Shown: positions 46,040 to 55,975 of the stretch, in pieces
Position numbering within the stretch: position 1 is the first letter of the stretch
How the letters are laid out: each line of letters opens with the position of its first letter
NCBI RefSeq assembly: GCF_900108485.1
Contig: NZ_FNXF01000005.1
Span: forward strand, 203,967 to 267,966
DNA length: 64,000 nucleotides
Direction: 5' to 3'
Origin: Rheinheimera pacifica
GTDB lineage: Bacteria > Pseudomonadota > Gammaproteobacteria > Enterobacterales > Alteromonadaceae
Notes under the pieces: generated by a model
The model's input: only the letters and a program-made list of their open reading frames with translations
Database searches by the model: none
Told to the model about the DNA's origin: nothing
Program-made: the position numbers and the translations under genes

Positions 46040-47388
46040 AGCACCTCCGCCTTAACAGCGGCGGCAAATTGCTCGCCACGGTCTGCGTAACTTTTAAACA
46101 TATCCAGGCTGGCACAGGCAGGTGACAGTAATACCATATCGCCCGGCGCAGCCAGCTTTGCCGCAGCTTTTACTGCGTCCTGTATCGTTTTTACCTGAAT
46201 ACTGCCAGCTTTAAGCGCGGCTATCGCCGGGCCATCCTGCCCCAGGGTAATCAGCTGCTGAACGTCGCTGTCTAGCACGGGTTTAAGCTCGGCCATGTCG
46301 GCGCCTTTACCATCACCACCGGCAATTAAAATCAGCTTGCCGCTTACCGCCGGGCGCAAACCGGCAATAGCCGCCAGCGTAGCGCCGATGTTGGTGGCTT
46401 TAGAGTCGTTGATCCAGCGCACGGCGTTTTTGTCCGCCACTAAAATGCAGCGATGCGGCAAAGACACAAACTGTTTTAGCGCGCTGATTAAACCTGCCCG
46501 GCTGGCACCGGCTGCAAGTGCTAAGGCGCAGGCTACCAGGACATTAAATTCGTTATGTGCACCAAACAGTGTCATGTCACTAATGGGTAACAGCGGTTCA
46601 CCGGCCACATTTAACCAACGTTTACCGTCAACAACGCTAATGCCGTAGGCGGAATCGGCCAGCTTGATACCCAGCGTATGCGCACCGCTTTCAGGCGTGG
46701 TAGCACTATCAGCTAAATTAAATACCGCCAGTTGGGTATGTTGATATACCCGCTGTTTAGACGCCGCATAAGCCGCCATATCACGGTAGCGATCGAGGTG
46801 ATCAGCACTGACATTTAAAATGCAGCTGGCCACACTATGCAGGCCTGTTGTGGTGTCCAGCTGAAAGCTGGACAGTTCAAGCACAAACACATCGATGTCT
46901 TGTTGAGCAATAGCATCGAGCACCGGCAAACCGATATTGCCTGCCGCCAGTGCTTTTATACCACTGCATTTGAGCATGGCTTCTACCAGCATCGTCACGG
47001 TAGATTTGCCGTTAGAGCCGGTAATTGCCACCACAGGTTTGCTGTTAAAGCGGGCAAATAACTCAACATCGCCCAGCAGTTCAACGCCTTGTGCCACCGC
47101 AAAGCGGATAGCCGGATGCGTTGGCGATAACCCCGGGCTTAAAATAATCATGTCCATCTTGGCCAGCCGGTTGGCATCAAGCTCGCCTAAATAAATACCA
47201 TCTACTTTTTCTGCGGCAATTTGTTCAATACCGGCGGGTTTGCTACGGCTGTCCATCAGCACAGGTTTAACGCCCAGGCTTAACAAAAAACGCACAGTGG
47301 CCAGACCCGACAGGCCCAGCCCCACAACTGCAATGCGTTTTTTCGCTAAATGCTGCATCATTAAACTCTGTGTCTCCGTTAACGTCAT
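46036..47388 (-). CDS. murD: MurD, UDP-N-acetylmuramoyl-L-alanine-D-glutamate ligase
   Basis: Adds D-glutamate to the peptidoglycan precursor. The 450-residue protein shows the UMP-binding VVGLGLSGLATVRFLLSLG near 21, LSPGLSPTHPAI near 85, the ATP P-loop VVAITGSNGKSTVTMLVE near 120, VLELSSFQLDTT near 168, NVSADHLDRYRDMAAYA near 190 and HRCILVADKNAVRWINDSKATN near 315. It lies two bases after mraY and overlaps ftsW by four. Confidence 0.97.
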   Translation of the reverse strand: MTLTETQSLMMQHLAKKRIAVVGLGLSGLATVRFLLSLGVKPVLMDSRSKPAGIEQIAAEKVDGIYLGELDANRLAKMDMIILSPGLSPTHPAIRFAVAQGVELLGDVELFARFNSKPVVAITGSNGKSTVTMLVEAMLKCSGIKALAAGNIGLPVLDAIAQQDIDVFVLELSSFQLDTTTGLHSVASCILNVSADHLDRYRDMAAYAASKQRVYQHTQLAVFNLADSATTPESGAHTLGIKLADSAYGISVVDGKRWLNVAGEPLLPISDMTLFGAHNEFNVLVACALALAAGASRAGLISALKQFVSLPHRCILVADKNAVRWINDSKATNIGATLAAIAGLRPAVSGKLILIAGGDGKGADMAELKPVLDSDVQQLITLGQDGPAIAALKAGSIQVKTIQDAVKAAAKLAAPGDMVLLSPACASLDMFKSYADRGEQFAAAVKAEVL

Positions 47389-47390
47389 CG

Positions 47391-48473
47391 TTATCTCAGT
47401 TTCAGGGTGGCAAGGCCCACCAGCACAAAGATGATGGATAAAATCCAGAACCGCACAATCACGCGCGGCTCAGGCCAGCCTTTTAACTCATAGTGATGGT
47501 GAATCGGCGCCATGCGGAAAATACGCTGGCCGCGCAATTTGTAAGAGCCTACCTGCAGAATTACCGACAGCGTTTCCATGACAAACACACCGCCCATAAT
47601 AAACAGCACTATTTCCTGCCGTACCAGAATGGCGATAACGCCCAGTACCGCTCCCAACGCCAATGAGCCAACATCGCCCATAAATACCTGCGCCGGATAG
47701 GTGTTAAACCATAAAAAGCCTAAGCCTGCGCCCACCAAAGCAGCGCACACCACCACCAGCTCACCGGCGTAGGGCAGATAAGGGATATTCAGATAACCGG
47801 AAAAATTCACGTTGCCGCTGGCGTAAGCAATAATGGCAAACGCCGACGCCACCATAATGGTGGGCACTATGGCCAGGCCATCGAGGCCGTCGGTCAGGTT
47901 GACTGCATTACTGGTGCCGACAATGACAAAATAGCTTAGCGCAATAAACAACAGGCCCAGCTGTGGCATGACGTCTTTGAGAAACGGCACTAACAGCGCG
48001 GTTTCGGCCGGGCGATCGGCGGTAAAATACAAAAAGGCGGCTGTAGCAATGGCAAACAGCGATTGCCAGAAGTATTTCCAGCGGGCAATCAGGCCTTTGG
48101 GGTCTTTGCGGATCACTTTACGGTAATCATCAACAAAACCAATCCAGCCAAAACTTATCAGCACAAACAGCACTACCCAGACATACTTGTTGTCCAGATC
48201 TGCCCATAACAAGGTGCTTAGCAATACTGAGCCTAAGATCAGCAGGCCACCCATGGTAGGTGTGCCTTTTTTCGAGAAGTGGCTTTGCGGGCCGTCGTTA
48301 CGTACCACCTGGCCAATTTGCATCAGTTGTAAACGCGCAATAAGCTTAGGCCCTAAATACAGGCTTAATAGTAACGACGTTAAAATACCCAGTATGGCGC
48401 GAAACGTCAGGTAACTGAATACATTAAAAAAGCTGTAGTATTGGGTTAAATACTCGGCCAACCAAACTAGCAT
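47391..48473 (-). CDS. mraY: MraY, phospho-MurNAc-pentapeptide translocase
   Basis: Integral membrane enzyme that makes lipid I from UDP-MurNAc-pentapeptide and undecaprenyl phosphate. The start at 48473 ([25 protein letters not shown] eight bases upstream inside murF) matches E. coli exactly in form and gives 360 residues. Key motifs are [15 protein letters not shown] near 68, GFVDDYRKV near 113, [15 protein letters not shown] near 190 with the catalytic Asp, and [15 protein letters not shown] near 323. The start overlaps murF's end by seven bases. Confidence 0.97.
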   Translation of the reverse strand: MLVWLAEYLTQYYSFFNVFSYLTFRAILGILTSLLLSLYLGPKLIARLQLMQIGQVVRNDGPQSHFSKKGTPTMGGLLILGSVLLSTLLWADLDNKYVWVVLFVLISFGWIGFVDDYRKVIRKDPKGLIARWKYFWQSLFAIATAAFLYFTADRPAETALLVPFLKDVMPQLGLLFIALSYFVIVGTSNAVNLTDGLDGLAIVPTIMVASAFAIIAYASGNVNFSGYLNIPYLPYAGELVVVCAALVGAGLGFLWFNTYPAQVFMGDVGSLALGAVLGVIAILVRQEIVLFIMGGVFVMETLSVILQVGSYKLRGQRIFRMAPIHHHYELKGWPEPRVIVRFWILSIIFVLVGLATLKLR

Positions 48474-49843
48474 GGGCTGTTCTCCTGCTGACATCTTTCT
48501 AGCAAGTCTTGCACGACTAATTCCATTTTCGCGCTACGCGAACCTTTCACTAGCAGGGTGACTTCCTGTTGTTCTGACACTATCGGCAACAGCCGCTGTA
48601 ACAGCGCCTGACGCGAACTGAAATGAGCGCCTTGTCCATTAAACAAGTCACTGGCGCTCTGTGATAACACGCCAAGGGTGAACAACAGATTAATACCTGA
48701 TTTTTTTGCGTATAAACCAATCTCTTCGTGGTATAAACGGGCGTCTGCGCCCAGTTCTGCCATGTCGCCTAATACCAATACCCGGTAGCCGGAATAAGAC
48801 GCCAGTAAGTCAATTGCCGCTTTAACCGACTCGACATTTGCATTGTAGCTATCGTCGATCAGTCGCAGTTGCGGGTTAACCATTTTGACATTAGTACGGC
48901 CTTTTACTGCCTGCATTTGTGCCAGCCCCAGTTGCACATCGGTCAGCGTGGCGCCAACGGCAATACAGGCAGCGGCAGCAGCCAGTGCATTGGCGACATT
49001 GTGCCGCCCTGGGATGGTAAGCTGAATAAACTGGCGGCCTGTCGGGCAGATAAGCTCAAAACCGGCACACCCTTGTGTGTCCAGCACTATGCCTTGGGCA
49101 TAATAATCGGCTGGCCCGGTAGCTGAAAACTGCATTACCGTTTTACCTTCAAGCCGTTTTAACCAATAATCACGGTATTCACTGTCGGCTGGCAGTATGG
49201 CAAGGCCGTTTGCAGACAAACCGTTAAAAATTTCGCCTTTGGCACGTGCTACACCGTATACATCCCCAAAGCCTTCTAAATGTGATGCGGCAACATTGGT
49301 AATAATGGCAACATCCGGCTTAGCCAGTGACGTGGTATAAGCGATTTCGCCCTGATGATTCGCGCCCAGCTCCAGCACGGCATAGTTATGTTTTTCTGTC
49401 AGGCGCAGCATGGTGAGTGGCACGCCGATATCGTTATTAAAGTTACCCTGCGTGGATAACACCTGGCCACGGCGGCTTAAAATGGCTGCCATCATTTCTT
49501 TAACGGTGGTTTTACCGGCACTGCCGGTAACGGCGATGGTTTTTGGCGCCAGCCTGGCTTTTACGGCCGCAGCCAGTTGCCCCAGGGCCAGGCGGGTGTC
49601 TTGTACCACAATCTGGCTGATTGCCTCAGACACCTGTTGCTCTGTTACTACTGCTATGGCGCCTTTGGCTTTAACTTCGGCCACAAAAGCCGTGCCGTCA
49701 AAATTCGGCCCCTTTAAGGCAATAAACAACTCACCGGCACTGATACTACGGCTGTCGGTGCTGACAGATGTTACGGTGGCATCATCACCGTGCAGGCTGC
49801 CGTTTAAAATTTCAGTTATGTCGGAACAGCGTAAGCTAATCAT
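48467..49843 (-). CDS. murF: MurF, UDP-MurNAc-tripeptide-D-alanyl-D-alanine ligase
   Basis: Adds D-Ala-D-Ala to complete the pentapeptide. The 458-residue protein shows [24 protein letters not shown] near 26-50, the ATP P-loop [20 protein letters not shown] near 100, [14 protein letters not shown] near 155, [22 protein letters not shown] near 175 and [18 protein letters not shown] near 325. It overlaps murE by four bases (ATGA). Confidence 0.97.
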   Translation of the reverse strand: MISLRCSDITEILNGSLHGDDATVTSVSTDSRSISAGELFIALKGPNFDGTAFVAEVKAKGAIAVVTEQQVSEAISQIVVQDTRLALGQLAAAVKARLAPKTIAVTGSAGKTTVKEMMAAILSRRGQVLSTQGNFNNDIGVPLTMLRLTEKHNYAVLELGANHQGEIAYTTSLAKPDVAIITNVAASHLEGFGDVYGVARAKGEIFNGLSANGLAILPADSEYRDYWLKRLEGKTVMQFSATGPADYYAQGIVLDTQGCAGFELICPTGRQFIQLTIPGRHNVANALAAAAACIAVGATLTDVQLGLAQMQAVKGRTNVKMVNPQLRLIDDSYNANVESVKAAIDLLASYSGYRVLVLGDMAELGADARLYHEEIGLYAKKSGINLLFTLGVLSQSASDLFNGQGAHFSSRQALLQRLLPIVSEQQEVTLLVKGSRSAKMELVVQDLLERCQQENSPC

Positions 49844-51297
49844 AATGACATCTCCGCAACCAGTTGCTGCAAGTAAGCGCGCTCGTCGTACTGGCGTACT
49901 TCCGCGCCAATAATCTGCACTGTTTCATGTCCTTTACCGGCAACCAGCACTATGTCACCAGGTTGTGCACTGGCCAGCGCCAGCTTAATGGCAGCTTTGC
50001 GATCAGGCTCTATCTGGTAACTGGCATCCGGGCTCATGCCTGCGGCAATTTCTTCGCAAATTGCCACTATATCTTCGCTGCGCGGGTTATCGGCGGTAAC
50101 AATAATATGGTCGGCAAACAGCTCTGCCAGTTGGCCCATTAACGGCCGTTTACCGCGGTCTCTGTCGCCGCCGCAGCCAAATACACACCACAGACGGCTG
50201 GCACAATGCATACGTAACGACTGTAATGCCTGCTGCAGTGCATCGGGGGTATGGGCATAATCGATAACCGCAGTAAACTGCTGCGGAAATATAAACTGCT
50301 CCATACGGCCGGGTACGGCTTTTAACTGCGCTGCCGCCGCAATAAGCGTATTAAGCGGCTGGCCCAGCAGGTACAGAGCGCCGATAGCGGCCAGCACGTT
50401 TTGAATATTAAACTCGCCCAGCAATGGCAGTTGCAGGCTGAACTCGCCTAAATGGCTGCTAAGACGGACCTGATAGCCATTAACCATAGGCACAACATCT
50501 GAGTACGCCAGATAACGCTCAAAGCCATTGCAGTCTTCTGCTTTGCCATAAACAAACAGCGGGTTTACACACTGCGCAGCCAAAGCACGGCCAAATTCAT
50601 CGGATACATTAATAACCGCAGCCTGACTGAGCTCGGGTTTAAACAGCAGTGCTTTGGCAGCACCGTATTCGGCCATAGTGCCGTGGTAATCAAGATGATC
50701 GCGTGTCAGGTTGGTAAACACCGCCACGTTGAAATGTAAACCGGCAACCCGCTGTTGCACTAACGCATGGGACGACACTTCCATCGCAGCCAGCTTCACG
50801 TCTGAGCTAACAAATTCTGCCAGAATTCGTTGTAAATCAACAAAATGTGGTGTGGTGTTAGGTAAGGTGGTTAGCTTTTGATAATAGCCATACCCCAGAG
50901 TACCGATAACCGCAGCATTAGTAGCCAGCAACTCTGCCAGCTGATTAATAAAAAACGCTATGCTGGATTTACCGTTAGTACCGGTAATACCCACCAGTTG
51001 CAGTTGCGTGGCCGGTTGCTGATAAAACGCGCTAACCAGCTGCGGCAGTATTTGGTTTAACTGCGGTACTACCATAATGCGCTCGTCGGCATAGCTACCA
51101 TTGTCGGTCAACACCAGGGCCGCGCCCTGTGCAAATGCTTTGTCAATAAACTGGCTGCCATGCTGCTGCACACCCGGTATGGCTAGGAAGACATCACCGG
51201 CCCCTACTTTGCGGCTATCCAGCTGTAATTGTTGCACCTGAACATCGGGTGCTTTGATAGCATAAGCAGCTAACCAGCTGCGGGCATTAACCGGCAT
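49840..51297 (-). CDS. murE: MurE, UDP-MurNAc-dipeptide-diaminopimelate ligase
   Basis: Adds the third stem residue. The 485-residue protein shows the ATP P-loop GITGTNGKSSIAFFINQL near 105, MEVSSHALVQQRV near 175, FTNLTRDHLDYHGTMAEY near 195, FGCGGDRDRGKRPLMGQLA near 375 and the substrate motif DNPRSEDI near 402. DNPR selects meso-diaminopimelate rather than lysine, in keeping with a gram-negative wall. It overlaps ftsI by 11 bases. Confidence 0.97.
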   Translation of the reverse strand: MPVNARSWLAAYAIKAPDVQVQQLQLDSRKVGAGDVFLAIPGVQQHGSQFIDKAFAQGAALVLTDNGSYADERIMVVPQLNQILPQLVSAFYQQPATQLQLVGITGTNGKSSIAFFINQLAELLATNAAVIGTLGYGYYQKLTTLPNTTPHFVDLQRILAEFVSSDVKLAAMEVSSHALVQQRVAGLHFNVAVFTNLTRDHLDYHGTMAEYGAAKALLFKPELSQAAVINVSDEFGRALAAQCVNPLFVYGKAEDCNGFERYLAYSDVVPMVNGYQVRLSSHLGEFSLQLPLLGEFNIQNVLAAIGALYLLGQPLNTLIAAAAQLKAVPGRMEQFIFPQQFTAVIDYAHTPDALQQALQSLRMHCASRLWCVFGCGGDRDRGKRPLMGQLAELFADHIIVTADNPRSEDIVAICEEIAAGMSPDASYQIEPDRKAAIKLALASAQPGDIVLVAGKGHETVQIIGAEVRQYDERAYLQQLVAEMSL

Positions 51298-53038
51298 TGC
51301 GGCCTCCCGTTACGGCAGAGAGTTTAGGCTGGCTGTTGCTATCCGGGGCCAGGTTAAGTAGTTGCATGGTTGCCCCCATAATATTGGCAAACACCGGCGC
51401 GGCAATTTCACCGCCGTGGTAAAAGTCACCGGCTGGTTCGTTAATTACCACTACACATGCCAGCCGCGGGTTAGACACCGGGCCGACCCCAGCGAATGAA
51501 GCGACATAGTCATCACCGTAACCACCGGCAATGGATTTACGCGTAGTACCTGTTTTACCACCAACACGATAACCTTTAACCTTTGCACGGGTGGCGGTGC
51601 CACCCGGCATAATATTGGCTTCCATCATTTCCAGCATCGCTGCGGCATGCTTTGGTGTCAGCACTTGTGCGCCAGGAGATGGCTGTTCATTTTTTAAAAT
51701 AGTCAGTGGCCGGCTGATGCCGCCATTAGCAATAGTGGAATACACTTTTGCCAGTTGGGCCGCGGTAACAGACAGGCCATAACCAAACGACATCGCTGCT
51801 CTTTCGTGTTCAGACCAGCGCCGGCGATGGCTTAACATACCGCCACTTTCGCCGTTCAGGCCAAGGCCGGTATCCATGCCCAGCCCCATATTGGCGTACA
51901 GGCCAATAACATGTTCTACCGGCATATCCAGCACCAGTTTACTGACACCGATATTGCTCGATTTCTGAATAATGCCGGTCAGGCTGAGGTTGTTATAGTT
52001 GTTAGCATCACGCACCCAACTACCGCCAATACGCATATAGCCCGGCGATGTGTTCACTACCTCGTTTAGTTTGGCTGAACCAAACTCCAGCGCACTTAAT
52101 ACCGCCAGCGGCTTCATGGTTGAACCTGGCTCAAAGGTGTCGGCAATGGCGCGGTTGCGAAACAGGTAAGACGGCGTATTACGGCGATTATTCGGGTTAA
52201 ACGATGGGCTGTTAACCATCGCCAGCACTTCTCCGGTTAATACATCCACCACAATAGCTGAGCCTGAAGTAGCACCGTGTGCCAGTACGGCTTTTTTCAG
52301 CTCGCGGTACGTTACCGACTGAATACGCTGATCAATACTTAACTGCACATTGCCCGGTGCCTGCGCCTGGGCGCGTTCAATCACTTCAATTTCACGGCCT
52401 TTGGCATCTTTACGAAATACTTTACGCCCTGCTGTACCGGTTAGCAGCTCGTCAAAGCGTTTTTCGATGCCTTCTACGCCAACGTCATCCACATTGGTAA
52501 AGCCCAGCAGCTGTGCGGTAACTTCACCTGCCGGGTAATAACGGCGTGATTCCTGGCGAAAATAAATACCCGGCACTTTAAGTTTTTTGACATAGTCGAC
52601 TACCGCCGGGTTAACCTGGCGCTGCAGGTAAACAAAACGGCGCTGTGGGTTATCGCCAATCCGGCTTAATAATTGTGCCGGTGTCAGTTGCAGTATTTCC
52701 GCCAGTGCATGCCAGCGCCGCTCATCGGCTGCGGCATTGCGCTCAATCACTACTTTCGGATCAGCCCAGATAGCTTCAACCGCAACACTGACTGCCAGCT
52801 CTTCACCGTTGCGATCCACTATCATGCCGCGCAGCACGCTGTTCGACTCTATCCGCAGGCTGCGGGCATCGCCCTGGCTTACCAGCATGTCAGGCTCTAT
52901 TACCTGCAGCCAGGCGGCGCGAACTACCAAAGCAGTAAAAACGGCTGTTAAACTCAGCAGTACAAAAGCAAAACGCCAGCCCAGCACCGACGGTGATGTT
53001 CTGGCTTTAGCCTGAGGCGTTTTCTTTGCCCGGCTCAT
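51287..53038 (-). CDS. ftsI: FtsI (PBP3), septal peptidoglycan transpeptidase
   Basis: Class B penicillin-binding protein anchored by one helix at about 22-44 (FAFVLLSLTAVFTALVVRA). A pedestal domain leads to the transpeptidase domain with STMKPLAV near 310 (catalytic Ser-x-x-Lys), SSNIGVSK near 362 (SxN) and KTGTTRKS near 495 (KTG). The 583-residue length is normal. It crosslinks septal wall together with FtsW, and it is the target of beta-lactams such as aztreonam. Its start overlaps the ftsL stop by four bases. Confidence 0.97.
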   Translation of the reverse strand: MSRAKKTPQAKARTSPSVLGWRFAFVLLSLTAVFTALVVRAAWLQVIEPDMLVSQGDARSLRIESNSVLRGMIVDRNGEELAVSVAVEAIWADPKVVIERNAAADERRWHALAEILQLTPAQLLSRIGDNPQRRFVYLQRQVNPAVVDYVKKLKVPGIYFRQESRRYYPAGEVTAQLLGFTNVDDVGVEGIEKRFDELLTGTAGRKVFRKDAKGREIEVIERAQAQAPGNVQLSIDQRIQSVTYRELKKAVLAHGATSGSAIVVDVLTGEVLAMVNSPSFNPNNRRNTPSYLFRNRAIADTFEPGSTMKPLAVLSALEFGSAKLNEVVNTSPGYMRIGGSWVRDANNYNNLSLTGIIQKSSNIGVSKLVLDMPVEHVIGLYANMGLGMDTGLGLNGESGGMLSHRRRWSEHERAAMSFGYGLSVTAAQLAKVYSTIANGGISRPLTILKNEQPSPGAQVLTPKHAAAMLEMMEANIMPGGTATRAKVKGYRVGGKTGTTRKSIAGGYGDDYVASFAGVGPVSNPRLACVVVINEPAGDFYHGGEIAAPVFANIMGATMQLLNLAPDSNSQPKLSAVTGGRNAG

Positions 53039-53343
53039 GGTTGTGTCACCGCAACATCCTGCTCACCGGCAGGACGTATCATTTGCAATTTGTTACGAGC
53101 AATGTCTTCCACCCGGCTGTGCTCAGACAACGCCCGTTGCTCCAGCAGCAGGTTACGCCATTCTATATCCAGCTGGTCGCGCTGCTGGTACAAACCGTCC
53201 TGCGCTATGGTTAGCTGGCGGTTTAAATGGGCAAAATGCACCACCGTCAACGCCGAGGCAATACACGCCAGCAGCATCAGCGCCAGCCACTTTTGTGCGC
53301 GCCAGTCCTGGCCAATTAAGCGATGCAGGCTGATATTACTCAT
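53035..53343 (-). CDS. ftsL: FtsL, divisome bitopic protein
   Basis: A 102-residue protein with one membrane helix at about 18-38 ([21 protein letters not shown]) and a periplasmic coiled coil with heptad-like leucines ([20 protein letters not shown]). It forms a complex with FtsB and FtsQ and activates FtsWI. It overlaps rsmH by eight bases and ftsI by four. Confidence 0.93.
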   Translation of the reverse strand: MSNISLHRLIGQDWRAQKWLALMLLACIASALTVVHFAHLNRQLTIAQDGLYQQRDQLDIEWRNLLLEQRALSEHSRVEDIARNKLQMIRPAGEQDVAVTQP

Positions 53344-54280
53344 GGCGCTGCTTCTCTGCTATGCGCAGCACAGCACTGCGCGCTCTGGGATTGGCTTCAA
53401 GCTCTTGCTCAGATGGCATAATGGCTTTACCAATCAACGTAAGTTCGGTGCGCTGTTGCATCTGGGCAGCGGTCAGCGGTATACCGCGTGGTACAGGCTC
53501 ACCTTTGGCATAGCGGCGCATAAATTGTTTAACCAGCCTGTCTTCCAGTGAGTGAAAGCTGATCACTACTAAACGGCCGCCGGGTTTTAGCACCTGCATT
53601 GCAGCCTGCAAGGCCTGGTTTACCTGCTCGAGCTCGCTGTTAATATAAATACGGATCGCCTGAAAGCTGCGTGTAGCCGGGTGTTTTTTCTCTTTATTGC
53701 TTTTGGGCACGCTGTCGCTTATCAGCTTTGCCAACTGAGCCGTGCGGGTTATCTGAGTTTCTGCGCGCGCAGCGACGATGGCCTGCGCGATACGCCAGGC
53801 AAACTTTTCTTCGCCGTATTCCCGCAATACAAAACTGATATCCTCAACGTCGGCTTCAGCCAGCCACTTGGCGGCACTGATGCCTGAGCTGGGGTCCATC
53901 CGCATATCCAGCGGGCCGTCGCGCATAAAACTAAAACCACGATCAGCGTCGTCCAGTTGTGGGGAGGACACGCCAAGATCGAGTAGAATGCCATCAAGTG
54001 CACCGGTGATGTGCAGCTGCTCAGCGATAGTTGCCAGGGCGGCAAAGGGGCTGTGGGTGATATGAAAACGGGGATCTGCCTTAAGTGGCTCGGCAGCTGC
54101 TATCGCGGTGGGGTCGCGATCTATAGCAAATAAACGGCCTTGCGGGCCCAATAAGGACAAAATAGCCCGGCTGTGGCCACCGCGGCCGAAAGTACCGTCC
54201 AGGTAACAGCCGTCAGGTTTTATTGCTAGCCCGTCCAGTGCTTCTTGCAGCAGAACGGAAATATGCGCCACAGTAGTCAT
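53336..54280 (-). CDS. rsmH: RsmH, 16S rRNA m4C1402 methyltransferase
   Basis: SAM-dependent methyltransferase that modifies C1402 of 16S rRNA. The start at 54280 ([20 protein letters not shown]), one base after the mraZ stop codon, gives 314 residues; the frame opens earlier inside mraZ at 54325. The SAM motif is [16 protein letters not shown] near 33-48, with [14 protein letters not shown] near 55, [34 protein letters not shown] near 95-130 and [20 protein letters not shown] near 245. Formerly mraW. Confidence 0.97.
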   Translation of the reverse strand: MTTVAHISVLLQEALDGLAIKPDGCYLDGTFGRGGHSRAILSLLGPQGRLFAIDRDPTAIAAAEPLKADPRFHITHSPFAALATIAEQLHITGALDGILLDLGVSSPQLDDADRGFSFMRDGPLDMRMDPSSGISAAKWLAEADVEDISFVLREYGEEKFAWRIAQAIVAARAETQITRTAQLAKLISDSVPKSNKEKKHPATRSFQAIRIYINSELEQVNQALQAAMQVLKPGGRLVVISFHSLEDRLVKQFMRRYAKGEPVPRGIPLTAAQMQQRTELTLIGKAIMPSEQELEANPRARSAVLRIAEKQRHE

Positions 54281-54281
54281 T

Positions 54282-54746
54282 TTACAGTGCAAAGTCCTGT
54301 AATCGCTCTGACAATTCAACGTCACCGGCCTGAGCCTGCTCTAATGCAATATCTGCAGCAAGCCGCTCATGCCAGGCTGTTTCATCCCAGATTTCAAATT
54401 TATTTAACTGGCCAACCAGGCGGATACCTTTGGTCAGGCCAGCGTGTTGCCTAAGCGGAGCAGGCAATAAAATACGGCCACTTTTGTCCATATCGCAATC
54501 AGTGGCATTACCCAGCAGCACACGCTGTAAACGGCGTTCCTGCGGGTTTAAGCTGGACAGGCGTTTGAGTTTTTCTTCTATTTCTTCCCACTCGGCCAGC
54601 GGGTACAACAATAAGCAGGGGTCGTGCAGGTCAATAGTACAGATCAGATGGCCCTGACAATCAGACAGCAGAAATTCTCGGTAGCGCGCGGGTAGCGCTA
54701 ACCGGCCTTTCTCGTCCAGTGTCAACGTAAATGAGCCACGAAACAT
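54282..54746 (-). CDS. mraZ: MraZ, transcriptional regulator of the dcw operon
   Basis: First gene of the cluster. The 154-residue protein has two AbrB-like swapped-hairpin domains, each with the DxxGR signature: [18 protein letters not shown] near 10 and [20 protein letters not shown] near 85. MraZ oligomers bind TGGGN repeats upstream of their own gene and repress the dcw operon. Four such repeats lie 46-79 bases upstream (54792-54825). Length matches E. coli MraZ (152). Confidence 0.96.
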   Translation of the reverse strand: MFRGSFTLTLDEKGRLALPARYREFLLSDCQGHLICTIDLHDPCLLLYPLAEWEEIEEKLKRLSSLNPQERRLQRVLLGNATDCDMDKSGRILLPAPLRQHAGLTKGIRLVGQLNKFEIWDETAWHERLAADIALEQAQAGDVELSERLQDFAL

Positions 54747-54791
54747 TAAGCTTCCTGAGTATGTAATTTAACGGTTTTGGCTTCTGGGTAA

Positions 54792-54825
54792 CCCAATTTG
54801 ATCCACTATTACCCACAAATCCCCA
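54792..54825 (-). promoter_or_regulatory. MraZ operator: four TGG repeats at 10-base spacing
   Basis: On the minus strand TGGG, TGGG, TGGA and TGGG begin at 54825, 54815, 54805 and 54795, exactly 10 bases apart. Known MraZ boxes have three or so TGGGN repeats separated by five bases, so the helical-turn spacing and position just downstream of the promoter fit an autoregulatory site. The third repeat deviates (TGGA). Confidence 0.85.
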
Positions 54826-54834
54826 CAACGATAC

Positions 54835-54864
54835 AGTTTAGGGCGCCGCTTTCCCCCTTGTCAA
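54835..54864 (-). promoter_or_regulatory. Promoter of the dcw operon (Pmra)
   Basis: On the minus strand a perfect -35, TTGACA, is followed by an 18-base spacer and TAAACT as -10. The start of transcription would be about 54828, immediately before the MraZ repeats. Other elements of the 378-base gap to the rpiR gene: nothing else could be named. Confidence 0.8.
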
Positions 54865-55124
54865 GGTAAAAACAGTGTGTATTGATCGATTGCAACCACA
54901 GTAAAAATAAGCTCTGTAGCAAAGGTGATGATTTTGGTGGAAAAAAGTGGAGTGCAGATCAGGCAGTGAGATCAAAACAGCTTAAACATCGCCAGGCCGA
55001 TATTGTGTTAGCGCTTTTTGCAACAGTGACTTGCCAAGTCAGAATAAATTATTCAATACTGAAACTAAGTATTAATAACAAATTCTCGCTCACTGCAGCA
55101 GCCAGCCAAAAGGAAGATCGTACT

Positions 55125-55970
55125 ATGGTGTGTTTACTGAAAATTCGCGGCATGCTGGAACAAATGTCAGTGATTGAGCGTAAGCTGGCAGATTTTATTT
55201 TAGACAATGCGCATTTGCTGCGCGATTATTCCTCACAGCAACTGGCAGATGCGGTGGGGATCAGCCAGTCCAGCGTAGTAAAGTTTTGCCAGAAACTGGG
55301 CTACAAAGGTTACCCGGATTTAAAACTGGCGGTAAGTGAAGCTGTTATTACCGCATCTACCCTGCAACGTGACACTAATGAACACAAGCCGCAGCCCAAT
55401 ACATTGCTGACGCTGGTAGAACAACTGCAGTTTAGCCTGCAGCATCATTTTCGTGCCTTACTGGAAATTAACACCGAAAAAACCTTGCTGGATGTAGCCG
55501 ACTTGCTGTCACAGGCAGATAAAATTCTGATAGCGGGTTTTGGCCAGTCCGGCATCGTGGCTCATGATATGCAATACCGCTTGCTGCAATTGGGTAAACT
55601 GGCACTGACTAACAGTGATCCGGCCGTTACCTTGCAGCTAACCAGTATGCTTGGCAACAATAGTGTGCTGCTGCTGATATCTGATTCTGGCCAGAATAAT
55701 GATTTACTGAAACTGGCCAAATTTGCCCGCCAGCGGCAAATTCGCATTATCAGCCTTACCAGCTATAAAACCAATGCGCTGAGCCTGGCTGCTGATCTGG
55801 CGTTGTTTGTGTTACATGGCGATGAAAATGTGCGGCTTAACCCGATCTTGGTGCAACTGGCACAGCAGCACCTGTGCCATATTCTGTACTTATTGCTGTG
55901 CCAGCAGCTGAACAATGATTATCAGTTGGAAGAAAACAGTAAGCTGCCAGATTTGCTGGAAAACCTGTAA
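55125..55970 (+). CDS. RpiR/MurR-family transcriptional regulator with SIS domain
   Basis: The start at 55125 has AGGAAG eight bases upstream and yields 281 residues starting MVCLLKIRGMLEQMSVIERK; the frame open from 54882 has no site. Residues 1-77 form the helix-turn-helix (SQQLADAVGISQSSVVKFCQKLGYKGYPD), and residues 125-260 a SIS sugar-phosphate-binding domain with ILIAGFGQSGIVAHDMQYRL and VLLLISDSGQNNDLL. Such proteins respond to phosphosugars; MurR senses MurNAc-6-phosphate. Its stop faces that of a dipeptide epimerase, with only five bases between. With the nearby recycling genes, control by a muropeptide-derived sugar is plausible but inferred. Confidence 0.85.
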   Translation: MVCLLKIRGMLEQMSVIERKLADFILDNAHLLRDYSSQQLADAVGISQSSVVKFCQKLGYKGYPDLKLAVSEAVITASTLQRDTNEHKPQPNTLLTLVEQLQFSLQHHFRALLEINTEKTLLDVADLLSQADKILIAGFGQSGIVAHDMQYRLLQLGKLALTNSDPAVTLQLTSMLGNNSVLLLISDSGQNNDLLKLAKFARQRQIRIISLTSYKTNALSLAADLALFVLHGDENVRLNPILVQLAQQHLCHILYLLLCQQLNNDYQLEENSKLPDLLENL

Positions 55971-55975
55971 CAGCC

